A DNA stretch of 64,000 nt from Favolaschia claudopus (GCA_037176885.1 JAWWNJ010000007.1:2170001-2234000); one strand, 5' to 3'. Counted from the first letter of the stretch, positions 35,171 through 46,900 are shown. Notes: generated by a model from the letters alone, not told the origin. A program made the numbers and translations.

Positions 35171-35192
35171 AGGTAGGTAGGTAGGTAGGTAG
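35171..35192 (+). repeat. AGGT microsatellite
   Basis: About five and a half tandem copies of AGGT inside the spacer of the foldback element. Confidence 0.9.
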
Positions 35193-35638
35193 ATTACACG
35201 GCACGGTCCCGCTTAGGAACGCCGGGGCCCAGGGAGTAACAGACAATAAATCTCATAAATCGGAATTCCGAGTCAGAGAGATCAGCTTAAAAAAATTCAT
35301 TTCACCTCTGTTCAGGAACCTTCGATCACGTTCTTCTCCACAGCGAGCAGAATCAAAGGAAGGCTATTCACCAACAGAATACGCTCACAACAAGCCTTCG
35401 AAAGTTTTGAATCCGGTGACATATCATTCTGGCATCGGACAGCTGACAGTTTCCCACGGTTGACTTTTGCGCCCTGAGTTGTTGATGCTTTCCTCAACCG
35501 CCTCCGACGAGTCTATTGAACGACTTGCGCTCACCCAAGCAAGCGCTGCCTGTCAATCTTGACGGACAGACAGCGAGATTCATTGGAACACTCTTTCACC
35601 TTCGCCCCACATGCATCATTCCTCGGGTGCCTGCGGAT

Positions 35639-36130
35639 TAGTCTGTTGTTGACCGTGATCGCTTGCACGGTCGCCCGTGTTATTACCAATCGTCGGAGTT
35701 TCAATATATTCCCACGCCTTGCTCCCTTGCTTTCAACGTTCTGCAGCCTCCATAAACAAACTTTTCCTGGAGAAGTGCCTTCTATGGTATATACCAACAG
35801 GTCTATCTAATAAAATTCATGATATTCTTGCCCGAATGAACCCAATTGAACGACCCATCAGTTTGACAGGCTTTGTCAGCCGATTCTGAATCTCGTCGTT
35901 GCCTGCATAATTTCTCTAAATTTTACTGACAAAGCTGTTGATTTCCAATCAAGAAAGGTCGGTGTAGCCAAAATTTTGCTTAAAACACGCTTAAAACTAT
36001 GAAAAGGAGCCCAAGAAATTTCTGATTATGTAATAAGGCGGGCGACCGTTCGGCCGACTCACCTTCTCAACAGACTACAACAACCGCAGGTACGAGGACC
36101 ATATTGTTGTAGCGTCTGTCTACGAGAGAC
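35639..36130 (-). repeat. Right 492-bp inverted arm
   Basis: Reverse complement of 34,348-34,839. High identity implies recent formation or gene conversion between arms. Confidence 0.85.
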
Positions 36131-36349
36131 TACCTGCGGATAAGTTCAACAGTGAACATTTCAGAACGTCTGGGTGTGTGCCTGCCCAGATTAAGGTGTC
36201 TGTAGTCTTTGGCCTTACCTATTCTGTTCCTGTCGAGGTCCGTCCGAAAGTCTGGGATTTCTTTTCATCTGGGATCAAGACCGAAATTAAAGAGGTTTCA
36301 ACAAACCTGATTCGTTCCTTCACTCGTCATCTTCTTTCTCCTAACATTC

Positions 36350-37621
36350 ATGGCGAAGTCATCCTCAACTTGGTTCCCTTACCGCCGAGTATCGACCTCA
36401 GTGTCCGACGACGAGCAGCAGCTAAAACCCTTCCTGGACGACGCCGAAGGAGGTTCGGGGCCGGTTGAACGATCCCCAATCCCACTGCAGACTTCTCATG
36501 GCTCTTCTTCATCCCCGTCGCGACGCATCCTCCTCGTCGTAGTGGCGGTAGAGACGATTCTCCTCTTCTGGCTCATCCTTCGCTCGAGCGGCCCCAAGTC
36601 CAGATATTCCTGGCCCGCTCTTGTTTACTGTAACTCGATCGCATACGTCCTTCCTTCCTATTGTCCGTCGCCCTAACCTTGTGCCTGTCTAGCGCCTGCT
36701 CACGAGGCAGTGGAATATGGTATCACGACCTATACCATCGGCGGCGACAAACGCTTCCATATCCCACCCTCCCCAGCACTCGATCAGGCATGGAGCGATC
36801 TGTATAACTGTCAGTGACTTGCAGCGCTGCTGTCGCGTTGGTACTAATTTCTCGGAATCGTTAGTTGGGATCTCCCAAATTCCCAAGAGCCAGGCAGTCC
36901 TTCTGCCAAACAAGACGCATCCGATCCCAGGGGATCCCCTGAACTATGTGCGTCCCGCCTCCGAGACACTTGACTCGGCTTCACTGTTGAAACGAATAAC
37001 GCAAAACACAACAGATAGCTGAACTGGACGTTTTCCATAATCTCCACTGTCTCGTAGGTCCTCCTCAACGCAAAACCGCATCATGAAATTTGAAAACTAT
37101 CTGATGCTCTGCATCTTTCAGAACATGATCAGAAAGGGGCTGCACACGGGTGAGCTGAGATGATGAGAGAATTGAATACCTGGCTGACGCTCTCGGCAGA
37201 ATATTACAACGATGCACCCGAGATCGAGCATCTTGACCATTGTATTGGTGAGTGTTCCATGAAATATATGGGGTCGTGTATGTACCGATATCTTCACCGT
37301 AGATTGGATCAGACAAGCGCTGATGTGCGCTGGGGATACGAGTGTCATCGTGTAAGCTTCGATCGCCATCCTTACCGTGGCCATTGAGCTAATCGACATT
37401 TGCGAAGCTGGCAATGGGATCCGAAGAAGAACCAGACGATTTTCCAAGGCGATGTTGCGCATACCTGCAGAAATTTCGACAAGCTTCGCGACTGGGGTAA
37501 ACACCACAAGATTCAAACTTCATATGACACGAGCGTGAGGCTTGAGGATGATATTGTTATTCCCGTCATACCGAAGGATTTTGATTTGTACGAAGGGAAG
37601 AAAATTTCTGGTTTAGCCTAG
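36350..37621 (+). CDS. UstYa-like (DUF3328) oxidase, third and divergent member
   Basis: Same family as the genes at 27,896 and 32,921 but clearly diverged. The longer cytosolic N-terminus starts MAKSSSTWFPYRRVS and is Ser/Pro-rich; the membrane helix is ILLVVVAVETILLFWLIL. The lumenal part has HEAVEYGITTYTIGGD, FHIPPSPALDQAWSDLYN, GISQIPKSQAVLLPNKTH, ELDVFHNLHCL (first HxxHC), DHCIDWIRQALMCAGDTSV (second motif), GDVAHTCRNFDKLRDWGKH, and an extended C-terminus after VIPKDFD. About six introns. The intron after the YNDAPEIEHLDHC part is placed by comparison with the other copies. Both His/Cys motifs are kept. Divergence suggests a different oxidation step or partner protein, as in ustiloxin and asperipin pathways that use more than one UstYa protein. 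Confidence 0.88.
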
Positions 37622-37698
37622 TAGGACTGTTCGTCGGTTTTCGGAAATGGGTTTTATTATAAGATTACTTACAAGCTGTCAAGGAGTGCCGCTGTGAA

Positions 37699-39083
37699 TT
37701 ATTCATCGGGGAAAGCCGGAGGAGGAGGAGGAAGGTGATCCACAAGAAACCCTGCCAAGTTGTCGGCGAGAACGTTATGACCCTCCACCGTCGGATGTAA
37801 CCCATCAACAGTATATTCTGCAATCATTCTAGAATTTATGTGGCCGCAGACTTCGATGAGCAGGTCGTCCACGATGATTGGGTCCGAAACCAGGTCGCAG
37901 TGGATTTTCCCTGAATCAACCTCATGGAAGTCGCGAAAGGGAGGCTGCAAATTAAAACCGGAGTTGGTCGCCCATGATATGATTTCATGCGTCGACTCAC
38001 ATACGTACCACTATATAAAACGCCTTGACGGAGTCAAATACGGCAGCCAGTTTTCGGATGAAGTTCATGAGTGTATCTCGAAATACGCTCGGGGACACGT
38101 CGTTTGCCTCGTCGTTTGTGCCTTTAAATTTGCCTCGTCAGCAAAGCGGATCTCGTTAAGAAAAAAAATGAAACATGAAAAGCTACATACCCAGTGCGAT
38201 ACATATGAACCTAGGCCTTCCTCGCGGTCTCCAAGGAACGGCCTCCCAGGGACTCGTCTATGACAATCTTGATGTTATGAGCTAAAATTCTGAGCAGGGA
38301 GAAGGCTGACATGCATGAAAGAATCTGTCGACCATGCCGAGTTCACCATCGTCTGCTGAATCTCGATTTTCCCGCCGCCCACCGACAAGACAGATTCCGG
38401 GATATGCTAGAGCTTCGAACGAGAGGACTCGGGAATGTTTTTCCTGAAGGATTGACAACGCGCGACAGGCAAATGCGTCCAGAACACCCCGAGGAATGGG
38501 CTGACCGCCGGCGGATTTGTCAAGCGCTAAACCACAAGTAATGGAATCCCCAATGAACAGCATCTGCTCTGTCGTATGGGACGGATTCAGATTCACAATC
38601 CCAAACTGGTCAGGATCCTACGGACTGGTTCATTCCGAACGAGCGGAGATGAGATTCAAGACGTGCAAGACTTACGTATACCGGAGTGCTGAAGCCTTCA
38701 ATCTCGAGAACCGACGCCCAATCAATTAACATTATTTCGACATCGCAATCCCGGATGGGTTCCTCCCATAGCTTGACGAGCGTGCCGGGTTCTGCCTCGA
38801 ATGTTTTGATTTTAACAGGCGAATTTGAATTTAGACCCATATTCTCAGCGACGGAGACAGCGAACGAAGGAGTACCACCATTCCAGCGATCCTTGCGGTC
38901 AGTTTTATGTCCGATTTTCAATGAAATATTTGACACCGGTTTTTGGGAATGGAATTTGAGAGAAGAGCCGGCCCAGGCGGACCAAATGCCGTGATCAGAT
39001 TCCTCCCATCGATTCGATAGGTCCAGTTTTGAGCGGAGGTCTGAGATGGATACTGTGTATGGCGCTTGCGATGATTCGCTCAT
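37699..39083 (-). CDS. SGNH (GDSL-type) esterase with N-terminal beta domain
   Basis: A hydrolase of the SGNH fold resembling the fungal carbohydrate-esterase (CE2-like) layout: an N-terminal jelly-roll-like part (MSESSQAPYTVSISDL to FSTP), then a catalytic domain. Block I is MLFIGDSITCGLAL with nucleophile Ser. Next are FEALAYPGICLV and, after an intron, GELGMVDRFFHA. Block III is KGTNDEANDV with its Asn. The C-terminus has RMPPFRDFH, if the small exon join is right, and block V DGLHPTVEGHNVLADNL with Asp and His. All catalytic residues are present. The start at 39,083 is chosen over the in-frame ATG at 39,161 because the upstream stretch is His-rich and unlike the family. No signal peptide, so probably intracellular. 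About five introns. It is adjacent to the UstYa genes but no link is evident. Confidence 0.8.
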
Positions 39084-39493
39084 GAAGGATGGACGCAAAG
39101 GGCAAACAGTGATGAAGTGATGTAAGTGATGTCTTCGGGAATTGCCGATGAAATTCAACATTCGCGGATTTCCAACACAACTTGCTTTCGCTTATAAGAG
39201 CTAATGGACCAGTTAGACTCTCAAGCAGAAGGTGCGAACTCACATAAATTTCCTTGGTGTCTTTTAAGTCAGATTCTCGATTTCTCATACTTGAATTGTC
39301 CCGGGTCCGTTTCGCCGGAAAATTCTTAAATACAATAACCTTGCGCTACTCACTGGCGGGTTTGAAGGGGGAACAACCATTGATTGAATTAATTTTCATC
39401 TTTCTTTTCTCCGAAGATAAAGTCCATTTGATTCACTGACAAAATCACAAGATATATACATAACCGGGCACAAATTGATCGCGCGGCTTGTCT
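39084..39493. other. Intergenic region
   Basis: About 0.4 kb holding the promoter of the esterase and the 3' flank of the small secreted protein gene (both minus). No gene is seen. Confidence 0.4.
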
Positions 39494-40029
39494 TTAGTTC
39501 ACGACAAGGGTGGCAGCACGAGCTTCCGTGCGCGGTAATGGCAACGCCTGAAAATAAATACATGAGCTAGGGTTTAACTGTGAGCATGGACAACGCACCC
39601 CGATCAAGTCGAAATGAACGACATTCAGCTGAGCGTCTCCGGACGACGCGGAGTCCGGAATGGTGACGCTAATGTTCTGATAGGGCAGTCCGGGAGGCGA
39701 GGCAACCGGGTGGTAGGGTCCATTATATAGGACGGTGCCAATGCGATCCAAAGGCGCCGGGCAGGGATCCGGTGAAGGGCAGTTCAGGAATCCGATGACG
39801 ACTGCAACCTCGATTTCGTTGCTCAGGGAGCTCTATGCATATGGAGGAGTCAAACGTTGAAACAGTAAAAACATAACACCTGAACACGAACCGGCTGTTG
39901 AATCTGCACAGTGAGGGTGGAGCCTGGCTGAACTACAGTTCCATTGGCAGGAGAGCCAATCCTGATGCTTTGAGCGAGCACGTAGGAAACTAGAGATCCT
40001 GCTAGAGCGAGATGTTGAATAAACTTCAT
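39494..40029 (-). CDS. Small secreted protein of a basidiomycete family
   Basis: About 145 residues in three exons. MKFIQHLALAGSLVSYVLAQ is a signal peptide. The mature part begins SIRIGSPANGTVVQPGSTLTVQ, then EVAVVIGFLNCPSPDPCPAP, GTVLYNGPYHP, PGLPYQNISVTIP and AQLNVVHFDLIG, ending ALPLPRTEARAATLVVN. Proteins with the pattern IGSPxxGTxVxxG...VLYNGPY...LPxYQNxxV are common secreted proteins of unknown role in mushroom genomes, predicted to be beta-rich. A TATA-like CTATAAAACGG lies about 40 nt upstream on the minus strand. Two clean GT-AG introns. No catalytic residues known. Confidence 0.8.
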
Positions 40030-40904
40030 GTTTGCTGTTTTGGAGATGCTCTGGCCAATGTTGAAGGTCTCCGTTTTATAGTGCTTGGTTATAAATAGAG
40101 AAACTGATAGTATATCACACCGCCCTACCTCTGCTATTGAGCTGCGGGCCTCTTTGGCCGTAGGCCCCACTCTCCATTGACACCGGAGCCACGAATCGCG
40201 CAACTTGGAGTCGGAATTGTTCCGCTCAGATAATATTTGAAGTTGATGCGCGTTTGGTGCACGGCAGACCGTCTTCTGGTAAGATCTAAGAGGCTATGAA
40301 TTTATGCAAGCTTCATCTTGTGGTGTGACAACTTGGAGAGAAATAAATGCACCGCGTTTCGCGTGGCACTTATTCGGCTCAACGTAATCAGCACTAAGCA
40401 CCTCGGGTACTTATACCCTCTATCATTTGCTTCGTTAACCTCGCCGCAAGTACTTACTCTGAGAGCTAACTAGTCCAAAATTCCCCGTTTCTTGTTTTTT
40501 TGTTTGCAGCCTTGTGTGGATTCTCACGGTTGAACTTGCGAAAGTTCGGCGCCTGCCCAATTCCAAAAATTAGCGCGCTTGAGTGATCACATATGAGATA
40601 CAAGCTTCGTGCTTCAAGCCGCATTGTATCGACTTGGCAGGTTCCTCTTGCAACAAGCCTCGCGTCCTCTGACGAAGGCTTCGAGTTGCCGAACGTAATT
40701 CAAACTCAGCTGATGGCACATCATGATCAGGCTCGGCGGGAACCCAACTTTGACTCATCCAGTCGCGTCCGTTACTTCATGACTCCTGTTCAGGCAATGG
40801 ACGAGCTAAAAAGACATCCCTGGGCATTATTTAGCGCCCCCTTTGTCAAGGCACCAACCTAGACACGTTTTTTTTCTGGACTTTGGCGCTTCCCGTTGTC
40901 TCTC
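40030..40904. other. Divergent intergenic region
   Basis: About 0.87 kb between the secreted protein gene (-) and the RRM/J-like gene (+). The frames within it match nothing I know. It must contain both promoters. Confidence 0.4.
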
Positions 40905-43566
40905 ATGGCAAATACTACGAAGCCAGCCTCGACAGGCTCAAATCCGGGTCTACATTCTCAAATCAAATCCTCAACTCTCTTCCTCGGTCCCCTACCTAGT
41001 TCTGTTCTCGAATCGCAAGTCTCAAGCTTGTTTCAAGGCTTTCAGCCATCACCACTCTTCGAATTCTCTCGAACGAAAAATGGACGCAACCGGGGGGCGC
41101 TGCGCCTTCGTTTAGAATTTCCAAACCTCGAATCAGGTGCATTACATCCATTTTCCCGATCGCTAACGAGCATTCTTCCTCACCGACCTTTTTCCAGCTA
41201 AAAAGGCGGTAGCGCTGCACCATTTACGTCCTCTACCAGGAGCAGAAAGCACCGTTATCCTGACATTCTCAGCGGGTCCCACTGGCTCAAACAAACCATT
41301 GGGAATGCCGAATGCCTCAGTGCGTCCAAGGCTGATTAAGGTCATGCCCCCTGGATCTACTGAGGCGACTCTTTACGACCTCCTATGCCCATATGGCCCC
41401 GTCTACTCAGTCCGAATGCATCCCATTGTCGGCGGAATAGTGCAGTTTTGGACCGAAGCTGATGCGAAGCAAGCAGAGACTTCGCAGGCGCCGAAATTGC
41501 TTCTCCAAGCTTTCGATCCTTGCACGCTGTACTGCACGGTAAGTTACTGCCCCCCTCACTTCCGCGAGTGGTTTGGTGCGCTGATCGTTCTCCCCGCAGA
41601 ACATTGACTCGGTCATTGACGCTTGTTCGCTTCGGACGTATTTTGGGCAGGTGAGTCATCCAGTCGCTCTCGTTTCCGTGAAATCCAATCATTCCATGGA
41701 TCTTAGTACGGCCATGTCACCCAGTGAGTTATCATCTGTCTCCTTTGCCTCCTCTAGGTTCTTCATCAACAAGTTTCCATCAGCGCTCATATTTTCGCCG
41801 ATGCCGATGGGCAGAGCCAAGGTCGCGGCACGATCACATTCTCTCAAGCGTCCGAAGGTGGGGACGACAGTTTCATTTGAGTCGCAGATCGTCTGACAAC
41901 ATCCTCAGCATCGGATGCTCTCAACTCAATGCATGGCGTCGAAATTGGGTGGAAAGCCTTATCCTTGTCTTATCACTGGTTGAAGATGGGAGAACGCACC
42001 TCAGCGAACCAGAGCGACAAAAGAGCCGACTCATCACATATCGAAGAAGCGGCAACTGCGCCAGCTAAGAAGAATCAATCGATGTCCCACAAGGCCTCGT
42101 CGAAGTTCAAAGAAAACCAAAAACGACAACCAAAATGGGGAGATGTCGCTGAGGGTCAGAAAACAGTTGTTTCTCAGAAAGACGGCTGGAAACGTGGACC
42201 ACCCCCGCTATACACGGTAGCTTCAAACGCTGCCACGCCGTCTCATTCAGCTGCAGAGTCTGCGGCACCGTTGTTAGAAGAACCTCATGATCGGTCGCCC
42301 AATCAATCCAAAATCGAGAACGCTGGGGTTCCGGGTCTCGAAACCCTACAGGCCTTGTACGAAGCCGAGAAAGCAGCTCGGGCGGCGCAGGAACTGGAGA
42401 ATGAACGCTTGCGCGAAGGACTGAAGTGCATGATGCTGCAGGCCGATGCCGACAAACAGCTGCTGCGAGATGAGCTAGAATCCACCAAACTCCAAGGTGA
42501 AGCAGAAATCGAGCTTCTGCGGCAGCGGCTGGATTCGGCGAAGGAGAAGAGCGCTGCAGAAGCTGAGGTTCTGCGGCAAGAAGTCGAGTTCGTAAAACTC
42601 CAAGGCGAAGTCGAGAACGACGTTCTCCTCAGGAAGCTCGACACCGCGAAAGAGCGGAGCGCGGCGGCCGCGCAGCTCAAGGAGGAAGAACTCGAGTCCG
42701 TGAAGCTGCAGGGCGAGGCGGAGCTCGAACTCTTGCGGCAGAAATTAGATGCGATGACACGCGCGCTAGAAATGGCCGAGTCACAGCTGAAGATACTGCA
42801 GCTGGAACGGGACCGACCGATCTGGGAAGCTGCAAAGAAGAAGCGCGAAGAGAAAGAACAACAAGAGCGCGTCAAGGAAGCGGGACGTCGGCGGGCTGCA
42901 GAGTTGGAGGAGTCCCGTAGAAAGATGCAGGACTTCATCGCACAAGAGAAGGAGAAGGAACGCCAGCGGCTCGCAGAGCAAGCGAGGGTCAAGGAGCGAC
43001 TGCGGAAGGAGGCAGAGGAGAAGGAGCGCGAGCGACAGCGCCGCGAGAAGGAGGAGCATGAACGAAAGGTCCGGGAGAAGCGGGAGAAGCTCGAGCGATG
43101 GAAGAGATTGAAAGCCGCGACAGACGCAGAGGAAGCGCGGTGTCAGAAACGGGATGCACAGTTATGGGGTCAAGGACAGTGGACGCATGCTCGCGCGCTG
43201 GAGCGTTTGAAGATTCAAATCGAGGAGTTCAATAGCATCAAGTTCTCCGAGACGCAGCCGCTGACGTTCCGCGTCATCCCCTGGCCGGTGCTCGTTGACC
43301 CATTGGATTTGGATATCGAGCAGATCGACTGGCAGGCGGTGGAAGCGTTCTTCGCGAGTGTTAAAGTCCGATTGGCGAAAAACGTCGGGGAGTACAAGGC
43401 ACTGGTCGAGAAGGTTCATCGACTATTCCATCCGGATAAATGGAGGTCGCGAAGCCTTCTTGATACTGTCATGGATGAGCAGCTGAGGAAAGCGCTTGAA
43501 ACGGCCGGAAATGTGGTCGTACAGGCGATGACACCTATCTGGAGGAAGTCGAAGGGGATATACTGA
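40905..43566 (+). CDS. RRM / coiled-coil / J-like C-terminal protein
   Basis: About 830 residues. The N-terminal 250 contain two RRM-like folds: STLFLGPLPSSVLESQVSSLF, then VRPRLIKVMPPGSTEATLYD with LCPYGPVYSVRMHP, followed by YFGQYGHVTQVLHQQ and ALNSMHGVEIGWKALSLSYHW, which closes an RRM. A low-complexity linker has KKNQSMSHKASSKF and QPKWGDVAEG. Then comes a long charged coiled coil (about 42,340-43,140) with a repeated unit ESVKLQGEAELELLRQKLD, several near copies of about 30-35 residues. The C-terminal domain, PWPVLVDPLDLDIEQIDWQAVEAFF to RLFHPDKWRSRSLLDTV, resembles a degenerate J domain (HPD present) known at the end of many Agaricomycete proteins. Five introns lie at the N-terminal end; the rest is a single exon. 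Likely RNA-associated, by inference. Confidence 0.78.
42450..42770 (+). repeat. In-frame coiled-coil repeats
   Basis: Within the RRM/J-like gene, three or four units of about 100 bp with the core KLQGEAE, ELLRQKLDSAKE. The DNA versions share CTCCAAGGNGAAG and GTGAAGCTGCAGGGCGAGG variants. Internal duplication is likely. Confidence 0.75.
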
Positions 43567-43903
43567 TAATTGAGACGGCTAATTGTTTTCGACTCGGGTC
43601 CGAGGTTGTTGTAACTTCATATTGCAATTGTCTGTATTTCTCGAATATCAGTGGTGTAGCTAATCTACAATTTGATCTTTGTGAATCTCGAATGAGCTCG
43701 CTCATATAATGGCACGCACAATAATCATCCGGAAATGTTCCTTTGAGCTTTGTTCTACATTCTGTGGTAAGGTGCTACGAAACGAACGGGCTGTAGCAAG
43801 CAGTGATTGTATAGCCTATAAAGTAGCTATAATCTATTTGAGCGCAAGAAGGTGTTCCCATAAACCAAATAAAAAGTGAAGCATCTCTAGCTTCGGCGCG
43901 ACA
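43567..43903. other. Convergent 3' flank
   Basis: About 0.34 kb between stop codons of the RRM/J-like gene and the methyltransferase gene. AT-rich, with no gene. Confidence 0.45.
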
Positions 43904-46900
43904 CTACGGTCCTGGTGAGGACGACCGTGGACCCCCACGCTCAATCCTTGCAGCAGCAGCCAGCACAGAACCCAGTGGCACCCCCGCAGGCGACGGACCT
44001 CTCGACATGTACTCATCATCCATTGACATATCAGTACTTTCTCCGTCCCCATCGCCGTCCTCCCGCTTCCGCCGTCCAACCCCGAAGTCAAGAGCCCCAC
44101 CGCTGGGACGCCCCATAAGCAGGAGACTCCCCAAGCCATGCCCGCGCGTACTCATCCCGCTGTCGCCACCACTCCCCGCTGCACGAATCGCGTTTGGCCC
44201 TATAATAGTCCCCGACCGCTTGCGCAGCTCTGTCTGCGGGAACTGAAGCTGCGCGTGGGACGCACGACGCGTCAATGCAGGTATACGCGAAGGGACGGGT
44301 GAGGGCGGGCTTGGCTGGGATTGGTGTTGGTGGTGAGTTTGCTTGAGAACAGGCGATGATGGGGCATGGCGGAGTGTATGAGTGAGACGGGGTGGTGGCG
44401 TTGGAGATTGATCGTGACTGTGGTTTTGACTCGACAGCTGCATGGCTGACGAAAGGTGAGCGTACGATGAACGACGGCCGATCGGGTTGCGGGGAGACAA
44501 AGGCGAGGGAGGCGCCTGACGAGGGACGGGAGATGGCGCCGGCGATTGCTGATGCTGTTGTTGGGGTTGCGAGCGTAGAGGCGCTTGCGTGACACGACGG
44601 GCTATAGGCGATGTATGATGTGGGGAAAACTGCTGGCGTGGAGAAGTAACCGTACGTGATAGAGACGGATTTGGTGACGGCGAAGGAGGCGGAGGGGCAG
44701 CCGACAACGGGGACGGCTTCTTCTTCCTCAGTGGAGGAGCAGTCAACACCGCGGCCTGCTTCAAGGGCGGCGGCGGTGGCATTGGTCGCGCACCCGACCC
44801 AGAACCAAAAGGCCGTCTCCCAGTGACACCTCCGCCAAACCGTGCACGAGCTTCCGCAACAGAAGGCAAATGAATGCGCGAGCCAAAAGTCGGTGTCCCA
44901 CAACGGCTACTCGCACGTTCCACAATCTCCTTCTCAGCCGGCTCTGCGGCGCCAGTACCAACAGCTGCGCCTCCCGGGACGTCGAAGAATGCAGACCCGC
45001 TCCCAGCACGAGCGCGGCGTTGGGCTGGGACGGAAACCGGCACCGCTGTGATATGACCGAAAAGCGATCCAGGGGCTTTTGCAACGCGAACAACCTTCCA
45101 GCCCGCCGACAGCGCGAGGGCAACGATCTCGCGCAAGGTGCGTTCTTGTCCATTGAAAGTTACTTGCATCTATCGACGGACAAAACGGTCAGCTTGCTTG
45201 CACCGGAAGAAAGGGAGACATATACCGTAAGATCCATCCAGTAAGCATTCGCGCTGGCCTTGCCCAAGTTCGCAAGCAATGGTGCCGGCGCCAACATCTT
45301 CTCCGCCCCTTCCACCTGCGGCTCTCTCTCCTTTCCCCTCTCTTTCCCACCTTCTACGCCCCCGCAATCTTCTACGCCAAAATCATCTACGCACGCAAGA
45401 GGAAGCACGAAGTCCCCAAGAACGAGTTTAGTCTGAGCCGTGGCGGCTTCGCGCAAACGGAGTAGGATGCGGTGGGCGAAAGCATCGGGCCAATCGTGAA
45501 GCACGACGCGCAGAAAGAAGACCGCGGCGTTGGTGATTGGTTGGGGGGTGAAGAAGTCATGCACTGCGGAAGAATATGAGATTAAATCCAGTGGAAACAA
45601 GGGGAATAACCCACCTTGAAATCGCACCGCACCCGAGTCAAGCAACTCAGGACACTTTGCACGCCAAGCCTGTCGAGGTTCGTCAGGTTTCGCATTATCA
45701 CTGGTGAGTGTGACTAAAACCTTTTCACCCAATTCCACCACCACCGGTCTATCTTGAATCACGAATCGGAGACCGCCGCTGCCTTTCCAAACGCAAAACA
45801 CCACCAGAGTCAATACTCAAGTGTCCCAAGTGATACGGGAACGTACCGTCAGCGTCAACATCCGCGTACGCGCTGGCCAATAGCATGCTTGTCGAGCCAA
45901 TCCCACCGCCGACATCCACAATGACACTACCCTGGGGAAGAGAGGCCCAATCGAAACCTATAGGTCGCATTCAAGATTGATCACCGGAGTAACAGAGAAA
46001 AGAGGCATAAAAGCCATGGACAAGCACCAACCTTGTAAAACAGCCCCCGGGGCCTCCCACCCTCCTGTCCCAGCCATAGCCTTACCAAATCGCTCCAGCC
46101 GAAACTGATTCGGGTTCACGCCTGTAGGCGTCGACGGCTGCCGCTGCTGAGACTTCTTCCCATCCCCCTTCCCGGCCGGCGCCAACGCCGCCACCGACAC
46201 CAACCCTCGTCCCCTCCGCCGCCCCCCATCTCCCCAGTCCACCCCTCGCCCTCCAACCACCCGAAATATCCCACACCTTCACATCCAAACGCATAGTTAA
46301 AAGGCGCTCGGGTGGGGTCGCTGCCACTGGTGCTGCTTTTGGTGTTGCTTTGGGCGTCGGGGTCGGGTGCAGTGATGGTGGTGGGGTAGAGTCGAGCGTG
46401 GCCCGGGAAGACCGATTCGGTTAGATATCCGCTTGACTTGTAAAGCTCGTCGCAACTGGGAAGGACATGAGCAAATCGAATGGGCCGAAGACCAAAAGAA
46501 GTAGAATGAAGAGATGTATAGAAGTAGAATCCGCCGATCGGCGGACGATGCGGGGCGGGTAGGATCGCCAGGGCTGCTAAGAGCAGCTAGATGCCTTCCC
46601 AGTCAATCCAGTTTAGACGATGGGTTCACCATGAAATGAAAAGCGACGACGAAACAAGTAAATGGGGGACCCAGTTCGCACTCCGTACGTTCGAATGAAC
46701 GGGGAGATGAACAAGATGTCCAACAACTGACAGACAGCAAACTGATCACAGGATTATACAGCAGAGGAAACTGACTTTAATCCCACAAAGGCAGCGACTG
46801 CACTCGAGTCGGTATCGCCGGCCGAAGCGTATTTGTTTTGTGGACTAGAAAGATAGAGAAAATATCAGTTATGAGATGATGACAAGACGTGAAAATTTCG

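Larger units (their letters stand above)
34348..36130. mobile_element. Foldback-type non-autonomous DNA element, TA target duplication
   Basis: A 1,783-bp unit with two 492-bp arms in inverted orientation (34,348-34,839 and 35,639-36,130) that appear identical or almost so; the same 70-codon frame is read from each arm. The outer ends read GTCTCTCGTAGACAGACGC and its complement, and the insertion is flanked by TA on both sides (34,346-34,347; 36,131-36,132), as for Tc1/mariner-type transposition. The spacer of about 800 bp has no transposase, so any mobility needs an enzyme supplied elsewhere. It separates the second and third UstYa-like genes. Confidence 0.85.

Noticed and set aside
34589..35889. 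Two identical 70-codon frames as possible genes
   Set aside because: They are the same stretch of the inverted arms read in opposite directions, with no known domain.
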